A DNA stretch of 64,000 nt. It comes from Oscillospiraceae bacterium. Its GTDB lineage: Bacteria > Bacillota_A > Clostridia > Oscillospirales > Oscillospiraceae. The notes under the pieces were generated by a model. It did not search any database. It saw only the letters and a list, made by a program, of their open reading frames with translations, and was not told where the DNA came from. The stretch is taken from the NCBI GenBank assembly GCA_017459865.1, contig JAFUCD010000029.1, forward strand, positions 136,798 through 200,797, written 5' to 3'. The stretch's first letter is position 1. Every line of letters starts with the position of its first letter. This document shows, piece after piece, positions 7,687-17,624 of the stretch. The position numbers and the translations under genes were made by a program.

Positions 7687-9506
7687 TGGCACCCAGAAGA
7701 GGACCCCACCGCGGTCCCGGCGCCCCGGTGGAAAAGCCGAAGGATTTCAAAGGCACCATCCGCAAGCTCATCCGATACATGGGCGCATATCGCATCGCCC
7801 TGATCGCCGTGATCATCTTCGCCATCGGCTCGACGGTCTTCAACGTCATCGGCCCGAAGATCCTCGGCAACGCGACGACCGAGCTCTTTGAAGGTCTGAT
7901 CCGCAAGCTCACCGGGCAGGGCGAGATCGACTTCGGCAGGATCGGCGCGATCCTGCTGGGACTCATGGGACTCTATGCGCTGAGCGCGCTTTTGAGCTTC
8001 GCGCAGGGCTGGATCATGACCGGCATTTCCCAGAAAATGAGCTATCGCATGCGCCGCGATATCAGCGAGAAGATCGACCGCATGCCGCTCGGCTATTTCG
8101 AATCGAACAAGACCGGCGACGTGCTTTCGCGCATCACGAACGACGTCGACACGCTCGGGCAGTCCCTGAACCAGAGCATCACGCAGCTCATCACCTCCGT
8201 CTGCACGCTCATCGGCACGGTCGTGATGATGCTCACGATCTCCCCGCTGATGACGCTCATCACGCTCATAATCCTGCCGGTCTCCGTCGCGCTGGTCGCG
8301 ATCGTCGTGAAGATCTCGCAGAAGCACTTCTACGCCCAGCAGCATCACCTCGGCGAGATCGACGGGCAGATCGAGGAGACCTTCACCGGGCACAACATCG
8401 TCAAGGCCTTCAACCGCGAGGAGCGGGAACTGGAGGAATTTCGCCGGACGAACGACAAGCTCTACACCTCCGCGTGGAAAAGCCAGTTCCTCTCCGGTCT
8501 GATGATGCCGATCATGAATTTTGTCTCGAACCTCGGCTATGTCGCCGTCGCAGTCGCGGGTGCGATGCTCGCGGCGAAGGGCACCATCACGATCGGCGAT
8601 ATCACGGCCTTTATCCAGTATGTCAAGCGCTTTACACAGCCGATCACGCAGCTCGCGCAGGTGTCTAACATGCTGCAGTCCATGGCTGCCGCGGCGGAGC
8701 GCATCTTCCTCTTCCTCGACGAACCCGAGGAGATCCCGGAGACGGTCTCCCCCGTGCCCGCAAGCGTTGTGGACGGGCGCATCTCGTTTGACCATGTGCG
8801 CTTCGGCTATGACAGCGAGAAGCCCGTCATCCACGACTTCAGCTGCGAGGTGCAGCCCGGGCAGATGGTCGCGATCGTCGGTCCGACCGGCGCGGGCAAG
8901 ACCACGATGGTGAAGCTGCTCATGCGCTTTTATGACACCGACTCCGGCGACATCCGCCTGAACGGACACAGCGTGCGCGACTTTGCACGCGGCGATCTCC
9001 GGCAGAGCTTCGGCATGGTGCTGCAGGACACATGGCTGTTCCACGGCACGATCATGGAGAACATCCGCTACGGCAGACTCGACGCGACCGACGCCGAGGT
9101 CATCGCCGCTGCCAAGGCCGCGCGGGCGCACCGCTTCATCCGCTCTCTCCCCGGCGGCTATCAGATGGAGCTGAACGAGGACGCGACGAACATCTCGCAG
9201 GGACAGAAGCAGCTGCTGACCATAGCCCGCGCGATCCTCGCGAACAACCCGGTGCTGATCCTCGACGAGGCGACCTCCAGCGTCGACACGCGCACGGAGC
9301 GGCTCATTCAGGCGGGGATGGCGAATTTGATGAAGGGACGCACCACCTTTGTGATCGCGCACAGGCTCTCCACGATCCGCGACGCGGATCTGATCCTCGT
9401 CATGCGCGACGGCGATATCGTCGAGCAGGGCGACCATGAGACGCTGCTGCGGCAAAACGGCTTTTACGCCGAGCTTTATAATTCTCAGTTTGAGGACGTC
9501 GGATAA
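7686..9506 (+). CDS. ABC exporter subunit with canonical ATP site (heterodimer partner 2)
   Basis: A 606-residue fused permease-ATPase that pairs with the preceding subunit. The N-terminus is basic and proline-rich (MAPRRGPHRGPG), followed by six membrane helices. The ATPase has Walker A GPTGAGKTT (399-407), a signature variant ISQGQ, Walker B ILDEATSSVD with the catalytic Glu present, and the H-loop AHRLSTI. SQGQ is usual in the catalytically competent half of this family. The ATG shares a base with the upstream TGA (TGATG). Substrate cannot be predicted; export of drugs or lipids under MarR control is the simplest reading. Confidence 0.9.
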   Translation: MAPRRGPHRGPGAPVEKPKDFKGTIRKLIRYMGAYRIALIAVIIFAIGSTVFNVIGPKILGNATTELFEGLIRKLTGQGEIDFGRIGAILLGLMGLYALSALLSFAQGWIMTGISQKMSYRMRRDISEKIDRMPLGYFESNKTGDVLSRITNDVDTLGQSLNQSITQLITSVCTLIGTVVMMLTISPLMTLITLIILPVSVALVAIVVKISQKHFYAQQHHLGEIDGQIEETFTGHNIVKAFNREERELEEFRRTNDKLYTSAWKSQFLSGLMMPIMNFVSNLGYVAVAVAGAMLAAKGTITIGDITAFIQYVKRFTQPITQLAQVSNMLQSMAAAAERIFLFLDEPEEIPETVSPVPASVVDGRISFDHVRFGYDSEKPVIHDFSCEVQPGQMVAIVGPTGAGKTTMVKLLMRFYDTDSGDIRLNGHSVRDFARGDLRQSFGMVLQDTWLFHGTIMENIRYGRLDATDAEVIAAAKAARAHRFIRSLPGGYQMELNEDATNISQGQKQLLTIARAILANNPVLILDEATSSVDTRTERLIQAGMANLMKGRTTFVIAHRLSTIRDADLILVMRDGDIVEQGDHETLLRQNGFYAELYNSQFEDVG

Positions 9507-9513
9507 CACGATC

Positions 9514-9549
9514 AACAGGCTGTACAGTAATGAAGCTGTACAGCCTGTT
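9514..9549 (+). terminator. Hairpin after the ABC exporter operon, T-tract displaced
   Basis: A perfect 14-bp stem (9514-9527 with 9536-9549) follows the exporter stop but has no T-tract. Its 3' arm recurs at 9983-9996, directly followed by TTATT, on the far side of the repeat element. The layout suggests an intrinsic terminator separated from its T-tract by insertion. Confidence 0.55.
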
Positions 9550-9983
9550 GAGACTGTCAAAAAACTATGCTGCTGGTTCCCGAAACAGAGCAGCGGGGGA
9601 GCTGCGTCGGAATGACTTGCGCAAGTCACCATAAGAGGCAGAACCTCTTATGGATGACGGCGAAAGTCATTCCTCCTTCACCAACATGCACAGGCGTGTG
9701 CATGTTGGAAAGGAAGACCGGGGAAGCGTGTGAAAAGACCCCAAATCTTTGATTTGGTCGGTCGTTCCATGCGTAAGCTGATATGGAGCCGGTGCGCGCA
9801 AGCGCAGCTGCGGAATGGAGCGCGCCCGGTCTGACGTTAAGGCCCGCCTCGAGTCAAATCCGGTCGTCGCCGCAAATCGCTTGAAAACCATGGGGTTTTC
9901 AAGCGATTTGCTGTTTGCACAGCAAACATATCCGCGACTGCGAAGCTTGTCAAAAATGTCCGTCAAGGACTGTTTTGACAAGC
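9550..9983 (+). repeat. Hairpin-rich dispersed repeat, long copy
   Basis: This non-coding stretch fills most of the 664-bp gap before glnS. It is related to the minus-strand element at 19479-19686: both ends and the 9837-9983 part match closely. The ends carry short inverted repeats (TGTCAAAAA inward from the left, TTTTGACA at the right). Internal hairpins include a perfect 18-bp stem (9872-9889/9894-9911), a nested stem (9945-9955/9973-9983), a 12-bp stem (9681-9692/9697-9708), a 9-bp stem (9630-9638/9644-9652) and a palindrome at 9614-9627. Bases about 9604-9836 are absent from the other copy. A 17-bp direct repeat (9533-9549 and 9980-9996) brackets it. Small open frames here are not credible genes. 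Confidence 0.8.
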
Positions 9984-10068
9984 TGTACAGCCTGTTTTAT
10001 TGCCGCGGGCATCCGAAAGCACAAAGGATGCCGTGCCGAACGGTCGATGTTTTGTCCAACATTCCTTA

Positions 10069-10097
10069 TTGTAAACAGGCCCTATATCGTGTATAAT
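10069..10097 (+). promoter_or_regulatory. Promoter of glnS
   Basis: TTGTAA (10069-10074), a 17-bp spacer and TATAAT (10092-10097) lie about 75 bases upstream of the glnS start. The leader is too short for a T-box. Confidence 0.7.
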
Positions 10098-10170
10098 ATG
10101 ACAGATTACGGCGTCGAAAACCGCAAGCGCTTGTTTGCGGCGCTGCGACGTCAGGAATGGAGCAGCGAGT

Positions 10171-11838
<1,668 letters not shown>

Positions 11839-11880
11839 CATACGGCGGACTCCGCCGATACAAATGAGGAGGAAAATGAT

Positions 11881-13233
11881 ATGAGTGACAAAACGATTGG
11901 GCAGCAGCCCGTGTACGACGCACGGAAGCTCGGCGCGCCGCGTATGCTGGTGCTGGGCCTGCAGCACATGTTCGCCATGTTCGGCGCAACGGTGCTCGTG
12001 CCGATCCTCACGGGTCTTGACATCGCCACCACCCTGCTCTTCGCCGGTCTCGGCACGCTGCTGTTCCATGTGCTGACGAAGTTCAAGGTCCCCGCATTCC
12101 TCGGCAGCTCCTTCGCGTTCCTCGGCGGATACGCCGCCGTCGCGCCGCTGATCGACGGCGCTCCGAACACCGAAATGCTCCCCTACGCCTGCTTCGGCGT
12201 CGCCTGCGCAGGTCTGATGTATGTGATCCTCTCCGCGCTGTTCAAGATCTTCGGCGTGAAGAAGGTCATGCGCTACTTCCCGCCCATCGTCACGGGTCCG
12301 ATCATCATCGCGATCGGTCTCACACTCTCCTCCTCCGCGATAAACAACTGCAACGCCAACTGGCTCATCGCCGTCGTTGCGATCCTCACGGTCATCGGCT
12401 TCAACATGTGGGGCAAGGGCATGACGAAGATCATCCCGATCCTGCTCGGCGTCCTTGTGAGCTACATCCTCGCCGTGATCATCGATCCCGCCACGCGCAC
12501 AAACGTCGCGACCTCCGTCGCGGAAGCCAAGTGGTTCGCCCTCCCCATCGTGTGGGAAAACAGCGTGTTCCATATCTTTAAGACCGGCGTGAACAGCGGC
12601 CTGCTTGTGACCGCGATCTTCACGATCATGCCGCTGAGCCTCGCTACGATGGTCGAGCACATCGGCGACATCTGCGCGATCAGCTCCACCACCGAGCAGA
12701 ACTTCATGGTCGACCCCGGCTTCCACCGCACGCTCCTGGGCGACGGTCTGGCAACGACGCTCGCCTCCCTGTTCGGTGCCCCGGCGAACACCACCTACGG
12801 CGAGAACACCGGCGTGCTCGCGCTCAGCCGCGTGTATGATCCCCGCGTGATCCGCATCGCCGCCTGCTTCGCGATCATCGTCTCCTTCTGCCCGAAGTTC
12901 GCGGCGCTCATCTCCGCGATGCCCACCGCCACGATCGGCGGCGTCAGCCTTGTGCTGTACGGCATGATCTCCGCCGTCGGCGTCCGCAACGTGGTCGAGA
13001 ACAAGGTCGACTTCACTAACACCCGCAACGTCATCATCGCGGCGCTGATCCTCGTGCTCTCCATCGGCATCAACTACTCCGTCGGCAACATCCAGATCTC
13101 GGAGCACATCAGCCTCTCGGGTCTCGCGGTCGCGTCTCTCGTCGGCATCCTGCTCAACGCGATCCTGCCCGGCAAGGACTATGAGTTCGTGCAGGAAGAG
13201 CAGGGCTCTACCTCGGTCGACTTCAAGGTCTGA
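11881..13233 (+). CDS. uraA: Uracil/xanthine-type nucleobase permease
   Basis: A 450-residue NCS2-family proton symporter with about 12-14 membrane segments. It begins with the family motif GLQHMFAMFGATVLVPILTG, then FLGSSFAFLGGYA, and has the substrate-site blocks TEQNFMVDPGFHRTLLGDG and APANTTYGENTG. Sequence type favours uracil. A consensus AGGAGG lies 8 bases before the ATG. A small GC-rich hairpin (about 11842-11857) sits in the 42-base gap after glnS, so the two may be co-transcribed. No pyr genes are in the window. It ends at a clear terminator. Confidence 0.88.
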   Translation: MSDKTIGQQPVYDARKLGAPRMLVLGLQHMFAMFGATVLVPILTGLDIATTLLFAGLGTLLFHVLTKFKVPAFLGSSFAFLGGYAAVAPLIDGAPNTEMLPYACFGVACAGLMYVILSALFKIFGVKKVMRYFPPIVTGPIIIAIGLTLSSSAINNCNANWLIAVVAILTVIGFNMWGKGMTKIIPILLGVLVSYILAVIIDPATRTNVATSVAEAKWFALPIVWENSVFHIFKTGVNSGLLVTAIFTIMPLSLATMVEHIGDICAISSTTEQNFMVDPGFHRTLLGDGLATTLASLFGAPANTTYGENTGVLALSRVYDPRVIRIAACFAIIVSFCPKFAALISAMPTATIGGVSLVLYGMISAVGVRNVVENKVDFTNTRNVIIAALILVLSIGINYSVGNIQISEHISLSGLAVASLVGILLNAILPGKDYEFVQEEQGSTSVDFKV

Positions 13234-13259
13234 TCCGGAACCGAACATCGAAGGATTTT

Positions 13260-13290
13260 CGCCCGTCTCAGTTTTTTGAGACGGGCGTTT
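13260..13290 (+). terminator. Intrinsic terminator after uracil permease gene
   Basis: An 11-bp stem (13260-13270/13277-13287) is followed by TTT and an AT-rich tail. Confidence 0.85.
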
Positions 13291-13416
13291 ATCATTTCAT
13301 TTTTTTATGAGAACATTTCCTATTTTCTAATTGAAAGATCCGCTCCAATCGGGTAAGATAGCTTCAGGAGCCGGTCCGCCGGAGAGAAACGGATCGGAGA
13401 AATGGAGGGAAAAACC

Positions 13417-14613
13417 ATGAAATTTTCCAGCAAGATCGAGCGCTGCGGGCTGTCCCCGATGCGCAAGTTTGCCCCCTACGCCGTCGAGGCGGAGAAGGCC
13501 GGAAAGAAGATCTATCATCTGAACATCGGTCAGCCGGATATCGAGACGCCGCCTGTTTACTTTGAGACCGCGCGGGAGTTCAGCCAGAAGGTGCTGGCCT
13601 ACGCGCCGAGCGCCGGTGTGCCAGAGCTGATCGACGCGATCTGCACCTACTACGGCAAGATCGGCGCGCCGCTGACCGACAAGAACGTCCTGATCGCCAC
13701 CGGCGGCAGCGAGGCGCTGCAGATGGTGCTCAGCAGCATTCTCGACGACGGCGACGAGATCATCGTCCCCGAGCCGTTCTACCCCAACTACACCACGTTC
13801 GTGACGCTCACGGGCGCGAAGATCCGTCCGCTCACGACGCGTCCCGAGGAGGGCTATTGCTTCGCGTTCCGCGACCGCATCGAGGCGCTGATCAACGAGC
13901 ACACCCGCGCGATCCTCTTCACGAATCCCGGAAACCCCACCGGCGCGATCCTGACGCGCGAGCAGATGCAGATGATCGCCGACGTTGCAAAGGAGCACGA
14001 CCTGTTCGTGATCGGCGACGAGGTGTACCGCGAGTTCGTCTATGGCGGCGAACCGCTCATGAGTCTGCTGCAGCTCGAGGGCTATGACGAGAACGTGGTC
14101 GTCATCGACTCCGTGTCCAAGCGCTTTTCCGCTTGCGGCGCGCGCATCGGCTGCATGATCACGCGCAACGCTGAGCTTTACAACCAGGCGATGAAATATT
14201 GCCAGGGACGTCTGTGCGCCTCCACGATCGATCAGGTCGCCGCAGCCGCGCTCTACACCGTCGGACCGGATTACTTCGCCGCCGTCCGCGAGGAGTACAA
14301 GGCACGCCGTGACGCGCTGGTGGCAAAGCTCCGGGAGATCCCCGGCGTGGTCTATTCCGAGCCGAAGGGCGCGTTCTATGTCATGGCGGCGCTGCCGGTC
14401 GACGACGCGGACAAGTTCCAGAAGTGGCTGCTGCAGCACTTTGAGGACAACGGCGAGACCGTGATGTTCGCGCCCGGCGAGCCCTTCTACGGCACGCCGA
14501 ACACCGGACGCAATGAGATCCGCATGGCTTATGTTCTGAAAAAGGAAGACCTTGAGCGCGCCATCGAGCTGCTCAAGCTCGGCATCGAGGCCTATAACAA
14601 GGAAAACGGATAA
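13417..14613 (+). CDS. PLP-dependent aminotransferase, class I/II
   Basis: A 398-residue fold-type I aminotransferase of the aspartate aminotransferase family. It shows HLNIGQPDIETP at the N-terminus, the cofactor-binding NPGNPTGAIL block, VIGDEVYREF and the PLP-lysine region VIDSVSKRFSACGARIG, where the Lys in SVSKRFSA forms the Schiff base. The arginine in the C-terminal NEIRMAYV is the substrate carboxylate anchor. The chosen ATG at 13417 has GGAGGG about 7 bases upstream. It is monocistronic. Substrate could be aspartate, an aromatic or another amino acid; the sequence alone does not decide. Confidence 0.88.
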   Translation: MKFSSKIERCGLSPMRKFAPYAVEAEKAGKKIYHLNIGQPDIETPPVYFETAREFSQKVLAYAPSAGVPELIDAICTYYGKIGAPLTDKNVLIATGGSEALQMVLSSILDDGDEIIVPEPFYPNYTTFVTLTGAKIRPLTTRPEEGYCFAFRDRIEALINEHTRAILFTNPGNPTGAILTREQMQMIADVAKEHDLFVIGDEVYREFVYGGEPLMSLLQLEGYDENVVVIDSVSKRFSACGARIGCMITRNAELYNQAMKYCQGRLCASTIDQVAAAALYTVGPDYFAAVREEYKARRDALVAKLREIPGVVYSEPKGAFYVMAALPVDDADKFQKWLLQHFEDNGETVMFAPGEPFYGTPNTGRNEIRMAYVLKKEDLERAIELLKLGIEAYNKENG

Positions 14614-14622
14614 GACAGTCTG

Positions 14623-14663
14623 AAAAGGCGCTGTGCACGAGATTTGCACAGCGCCTTTTCTTT
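14623..14663. terminator. Intrinsic terminator between aminotransferase and ribU
   Basis: A perfect 15-bp stem (14623-14637/14645-14659), whose outer pairs are A4/T4, is followed by CTTT. It may serve both convergent genes. Confidence 0.85.
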
Positions 14664-14671
14664 GAGGCAGA

Positions 14672-15403
14672 TCAGCTTTTCGCCGCCTGCTTTTGTTGTT
14701 TCTTGCGCGAATCCGGGAACAGCACCGGCTCCAGCCGCTTATACAGCAGATACGTCAGCAGAGAGTCGACGACGCCCTTCAGGATGTTGAACGGAACGAC
14801 CGCATACAGCACCAGCGTGCCGAGGCTTGTGATCGCGCCATTGACCGCTGTGCCCATCCCAACGATGGCTTCCAGCGGCATGCCGAAGAGCTGGGAGAAC
14901 TTCGGGATCAGATAGTAGGCGTTGAACGCGCTGCCGAACACGGTCATGCACAGCGTGCCGATGATCATGCCGATGATGGCGGTCTTGCGGGTCTTGTTTC
15001 TATGATAGATCACCGACGCGGGGAGCACGAACGCGCAGCCCACCACAAAGTTTGCGAAATCGCCGACAAACGCCGTTGACGTTCCCTTCAACAGCAGCTT
15101 CAGCATGACCTTGAGAAATTCCGTCACGACGCCGGCGACCGGTCCGAGATAGAACGCGCTCATCAAAACCGGCAGCTCGCCAAGGTCCATCTTATAAAAG
15201 CCGGGCGCGAAGAACAGCGGGATCTCGAGCAGCATCAGAACGCCGCCGAGCGCGGAAAACATCGCGATATACGTGATGTAGCGCGCGCCGGTCACGCGGC
15301 GAAAGCTTTTGCAGACGAACTTCTCGCACACCTTTGCGGCGAGGAACAGCGCCGCCGCCACAAGCACGCACACAATGACAAAGGATAGGTTTTCTTTCAG
15401 CAT
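14672..15403 (-). CDS. ribU: Riboflavin ECF transporter substrate-binding subunit RibU
   Basis: A 243-residue membrane protein of the ECF S-component family with about six helices. It has the conserved GLGELP-like block (KMDLGELPVLMSAFYLGP) and FNAYYLIPKF, both typical of RibU. The FMN riboswitch upstream identifies riboflavin as the substrate. The start at 15403 has GGAGG 8 bases upstream; an extension to 15433 would run into the riboswitch terminator region. The general ECF energising module (EcfA/A'/T) is not in the window. An N-terminal helix of about 25 residues ahead of the core and a Lys/Gln-rich tail are also present. Confidence 0.9.
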   Translation of the reverse strand: MLKENLSFVIVCVLVAAALFLAAKVCEKFVCKSFRRVTGARYITYIAMFSALGGVLMLLEIPLFFAPGFYKMDLGELPVLMSAFYLGPVAGVVTEFLKVMLKLLLKGTSTAFVGDFANFVVGCAFVLPASVIYHRNKTRKTAIIGMIIGTLCMTVFGSAFNAYYLIPKFSQLFGMPLEAIVGMGTAVNGAITSLGTLVLYAVVPFNILKGVVDSLLTYLLYKRLEPVLFPDSRKKQQKQAAKS

Positions 15404-15419
15404 GGGTATGACCTCCAGT

Positions 15420-15456
15420 AAAAAAATATGCACCCAAAGGACGAACCTTCAGGCGC
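15420..15456 (-). terminator. Riboswitch expression-platform terminator
   Basis: Reading the minus strand, an 11-bp stem with some G-U pairs (15446-15456 with 15430-15440) has a 5-base loop and is followed by a short AT and a run of seven T (15420-15426). It lies between the FMN aptamer and the ribU ribosome binding site, so it would stop transcription when FMN is bound. Confidence 0.8.
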
Positions 15457-15483
15457 TCATACGGGAGAGACTCCCCTACGAAC

Positions 15484-15592
15484 ATCTTCTTCCATCCAGA
15501 CTATACTGTCGGTATCGGAATCACACCGATTCAACCCATACGGGCTCGCGGACTTTACCGCCGGTCGGGAATTTCACCCTGCCCCGAAGATC
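15484..15592 (-). ncRNA. FMN riboswitch (RFN element)
   Basis: On the minus strand the conserved RFN core is readable: a closing stem GATCTTC/GAAGAAGAT, then GGGGCAGGGTGAAATTCCCG, ACCGGCGGT, an AGCCCGC-type arm, and GACAGTATAGTCTGGATGGA near the 3' end. It lies about 80 bases upstream of ribU with an intrinsic terminator between them, so FMN should repress riboflavin uptake. Confidence 0.95.
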
Positions 15593-15679
15593 GTTCATTT
15601 GGTTTTCTGCAATTTATTATAGCACGCTTTGTTGAAAATGCAACCCCTTTTCTTCTGTTTTTTCCGACAGCATTCGCGT

Positions 15680-15708
15680 TTGACATTCCGGCATGGCTAC
15701 GGTACAAT
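15680..15708 (+). promoter_or_regulatory. Promoter of the SLOG-family gene
   Basis: A perfect TTGACA (15680-15685), a 17-bp spacer and TACAAT (15703-15708) lie 34 bases upstream of the GTG start. Confidence 0.8.
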
Positions 15709-15742
15709 GAATCCACCCGATCACGCATCAGGAGGTGTGTCC

Positions 15743-16246
15743 GTGGAGAAGATCCTGAATACCTGCTGCTTCACCGGACACCGGGAGGCAAAGCTGCCAT
15801 GGGGCGAAAACGAGCATGACGCGCGCTGTCTGGAGCTGAAGGCGAACATCGCCAAGGCGGTGTGCAGCGCCTATGACGAGGGGATCCGGCGTTTTATATG
15901 CGGCATGGCAAACGGGTGCGACCTGTATTTCGCCGAGGCGGTGATCCAGCTGCGTGCCCTGCACCCGGAGATCACGCTGGAGGCCGCCGTGCCCTGCCCC
16001 ACGCAGGCGGACGGCTGGCGCAAGGACCTCCGGCAGCGGTATCGGGAGCTGCTTTTGCTTTGCGACACGCGCACGCTGATCTCGGAAACCTATGACCGCG
16101 GATGTATGATGCGCCGCAACCGCTATATGGTCGACGCCTCACGTATGCTCATTGCCGCCTCCAACGGTCAGCCCGGCGGCGCGGAAAACACGATCCGGTA
16201 CGCGAAAAGCAAGGGACTCGAGGTCGTCCGCATCCCGCTGTATTGA
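15743..16246 (+). CDS. SLOG-family protein (DUF1273/YpsA-like)
   Basis: A 167-residue single-domain protein with a Rossmann-like nucleotide-binding SLOG fold. The N-terminus has CCFTGHRE and the central loop GMANGCDLYFAEAV matches the family's G-x-A-x-G-x-D pattern. The GTG start has a full AGGAGG 7 bases upstream, which overrides the longer upstream frame. Relatives include YpsA of Bacillus, linked to cell division, and SLOG proteins proposed to sense nucleotide signals. The gene is single, has its own promoter and terminator, and is not next to any defence gene, so a conflict role is not supported here. Confidence 0.82.
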   Translation: MEKILNTCCFTGHREAKLPWGENEHDARCLELKANIAKAVCSAYDEGIRRFICGMANGCDLYFAEAVIQLRALHPEITLEAAVPCPTQADGWRKDLRQRYRELLLLCDTRTLISETYDRGCMMRRNRYMVDASRMLIAASNGQPGGAENTIRYAKSKGLEVVRIPLY

Positions 16247-16253
16247 ACATTCA

Positions 16254-16297
16254 GCGCAAAAACGCCCTTCTCCGTTCAGGAGAAAGGCGTTTTGTGC
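16254..16297. terminator. Bidirectional terminator between convergent genes
   Basis: A long stem (16254-16273 with about 16279-16297), with A-runs on the left and T-runs on the right, separates the SLOG gene from the glycosyltransferase gene. Confidence 0.85.
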
Positions 16298-16301
16298 TGT
16301 T

Positions 16302-17585
16302 TCATTTTTCAGCCGTCTCAGCGGCGTCCTCGGGCTTGGTCTCCGGAGCGTCGGCAAACATGTCCGCCGCCGTATAGGTGTGCTCGATGGGCTTCCATGT
16401 CGGACGCGCGAACATCGCGTGGAACGTGATCGGCAGATACGTGAACATGAACAGCGGGAATGTAAAGAGCGCGAGGATCTTTTTCGACGTGGTGGTATGG
16501 ATGTTGTCCCACTCGGTGATCGTGGTGATCAGACCGATGATGAACAGCAGTCCGAATACGCCGATCAGGAGCTTTCCGACAGAGAGCCAGAACTCGCCCA
16601 AACCGAGGCCTGCGATGACACAGACAAAGAACTTGACCAGCTCAAGGATGATCATCGCGGCGCTGAGAATAAAGGCCGGCATGATATTCAGGCTCATATC
16701 CAGCGCCGAGAAGCTGCCGTGCGCCGCCTTGCCGATCAGCTTTGCGCCATAATGGCGCATGACCTGAAAATACCCCTTCGCCCAGCGGGAGCGCTGCCGC
16801 CACGACTGACGGAACGTGACCGGCTGCTCATCGAACAGCTCCGCCTTTTCGCAATAGCCGATCTTATAGCCGTGCAGGATCGAAGAGATGGAAAACTGGA
16901 TGTCCTCCACCAGCAGAAAGAACGGCCAGCCGTCATTTTCCTCCATGACCTTGTTACTGAACAGAAAGCCCGTGCCGGAGACGGCGCAGCTTGTGCCCAG
17001 CTTCATGCGCGCGCCGTTGAGATACTGCGACTCGCGCAGGAACCAGAGCGCGTATCCGGCGGAGATCCAGTTTGCCCCGTAGTTTTTGGAGTTGCGGTAG
17101 CTGGTCGTGATCTCATAGCCGGAGGAGAACGTTTCGTTCATGCGCTCGATATAATCCGGGCGCAGGATGTTATCCGCGTCAAAGACGAAGTAGCCGTCAA
17201 ATTCGCCGGGGTAGTCCCTGCGGAGGTGTCCCAACAGCTCGTTGAGCGCATAGCCCTTGCCGACCAACTGGTCATTGAAGCGGGTATAGACGGTCGCGCC
17301 ATGCTCGCGCGCGATGTCGGCGGTATCGTCGGTGCAGTTGTCTGCGATGACGAAGGTGTGGATCAGCTCCTGCGGATAGGTCTGTCCACGGATGCTGTCG
17401 AGCAGGTCTCCGATGACGACAGACTCGTTGCGCGCGCTGATGAGCACCGCGAAGCGGTGCGGCGTCACGTTTTTGATGGGCTTGCTTTTTTTAAGAATCG
17501 AGACCGGGATATAAATGATTTGATACGAATAGCAGAAAAAGAAGATCAGCGATATGATAACGGGAATCTTCAACAGAAGAGCCAT
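16302..17585 (-). CDS. Membrane glycosyltransferase family 2
   Basis: A 427-residue processive-type GT2 enzyme. One N-terminal membrane helix (about 7-28) precedes a GT-A domain with the first acidic site in VIADNCTDD, the metal-binding DAD in FVFDADN, the acceptor-side acidic pair in VEDIQF and the Q-x-x-R-W motif as QRSRW. Three or more C-terminal helices follow, then an acidic Ala/Glu/Pro tail. The architecture resembles poly-GlcNAc or cellulose-synthase-like enzymes, which extend a polysaccharide while exporting it. No partner genes are adjacent, so the product is unknown. Its start lies 39 bases after the upstream metallopeptidase gene, probably the same transcript. Confidence 0.85.
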   Translation of the reverse strand: MALLLKIPVIISLIFFFCYSYQIIYIPVSILKKSKPIKNVTPHRFAVLISARNESVVIGDLLDSIRGQTYPQELIHTFVIADNCTDDTADIAREHGATVYTRFNDQLVGKGYALNELLGHLRRDYPGEFDGYFVFDADNILRPDYIERMNETFSSGYEITTSYRNSKNYGANWISAGYALWFLRESQYLNGARMKLGTSCAVSGTGFLFSNKVMEENDGWPFFLLVEDIQFSISSILHGYKIGYCEKAELFDEQPVTFRQSWRQRSRWAKGYFQVMRHYGAKLIGKAAHGSFSALDMSLNIMPAFILSAAMIILELVKFFVCVIAGLGLGEFWLSVGKLLIGVFGLLFIIGLITTITEWDNIHTTTSKKILALFTFPLFMFTYLPITFHAMFARPTWKPIEHTYTAADMFADAPETKPEDAAETAEK

Positions 17586-17624
17586 AGTCCTGAATCCTCC
17601 GAGTGTTGAAAATATGTGCGTGGA

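Noticed and set aside
7614..9632. 672-residue open frame antisense to the second ABC exporter gene
   Set aside because: It is the mirror of a GC-rich coding frame, rich in Asp, His and Arg with no domain. Comparable antisense frames at 10066-13248, 32781-34874, 24446-26686 and 30439-32277 were dropped for the same reason.
9667..9981. Small open frame with the peptide SLTDIFDKLRSR, also found at 19421-19657
   Set aside because: It is the translation of the dispersed hairpin repeat. It has no ribosome binding site and the matching part is entirely within palindromes.
15743..16246. SLOG protein as part of a defence system
   Set aside because: The gene stands alone with its own promoter and terminator and is a DUF1273/YpsA type. 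No effector gene is nearby.
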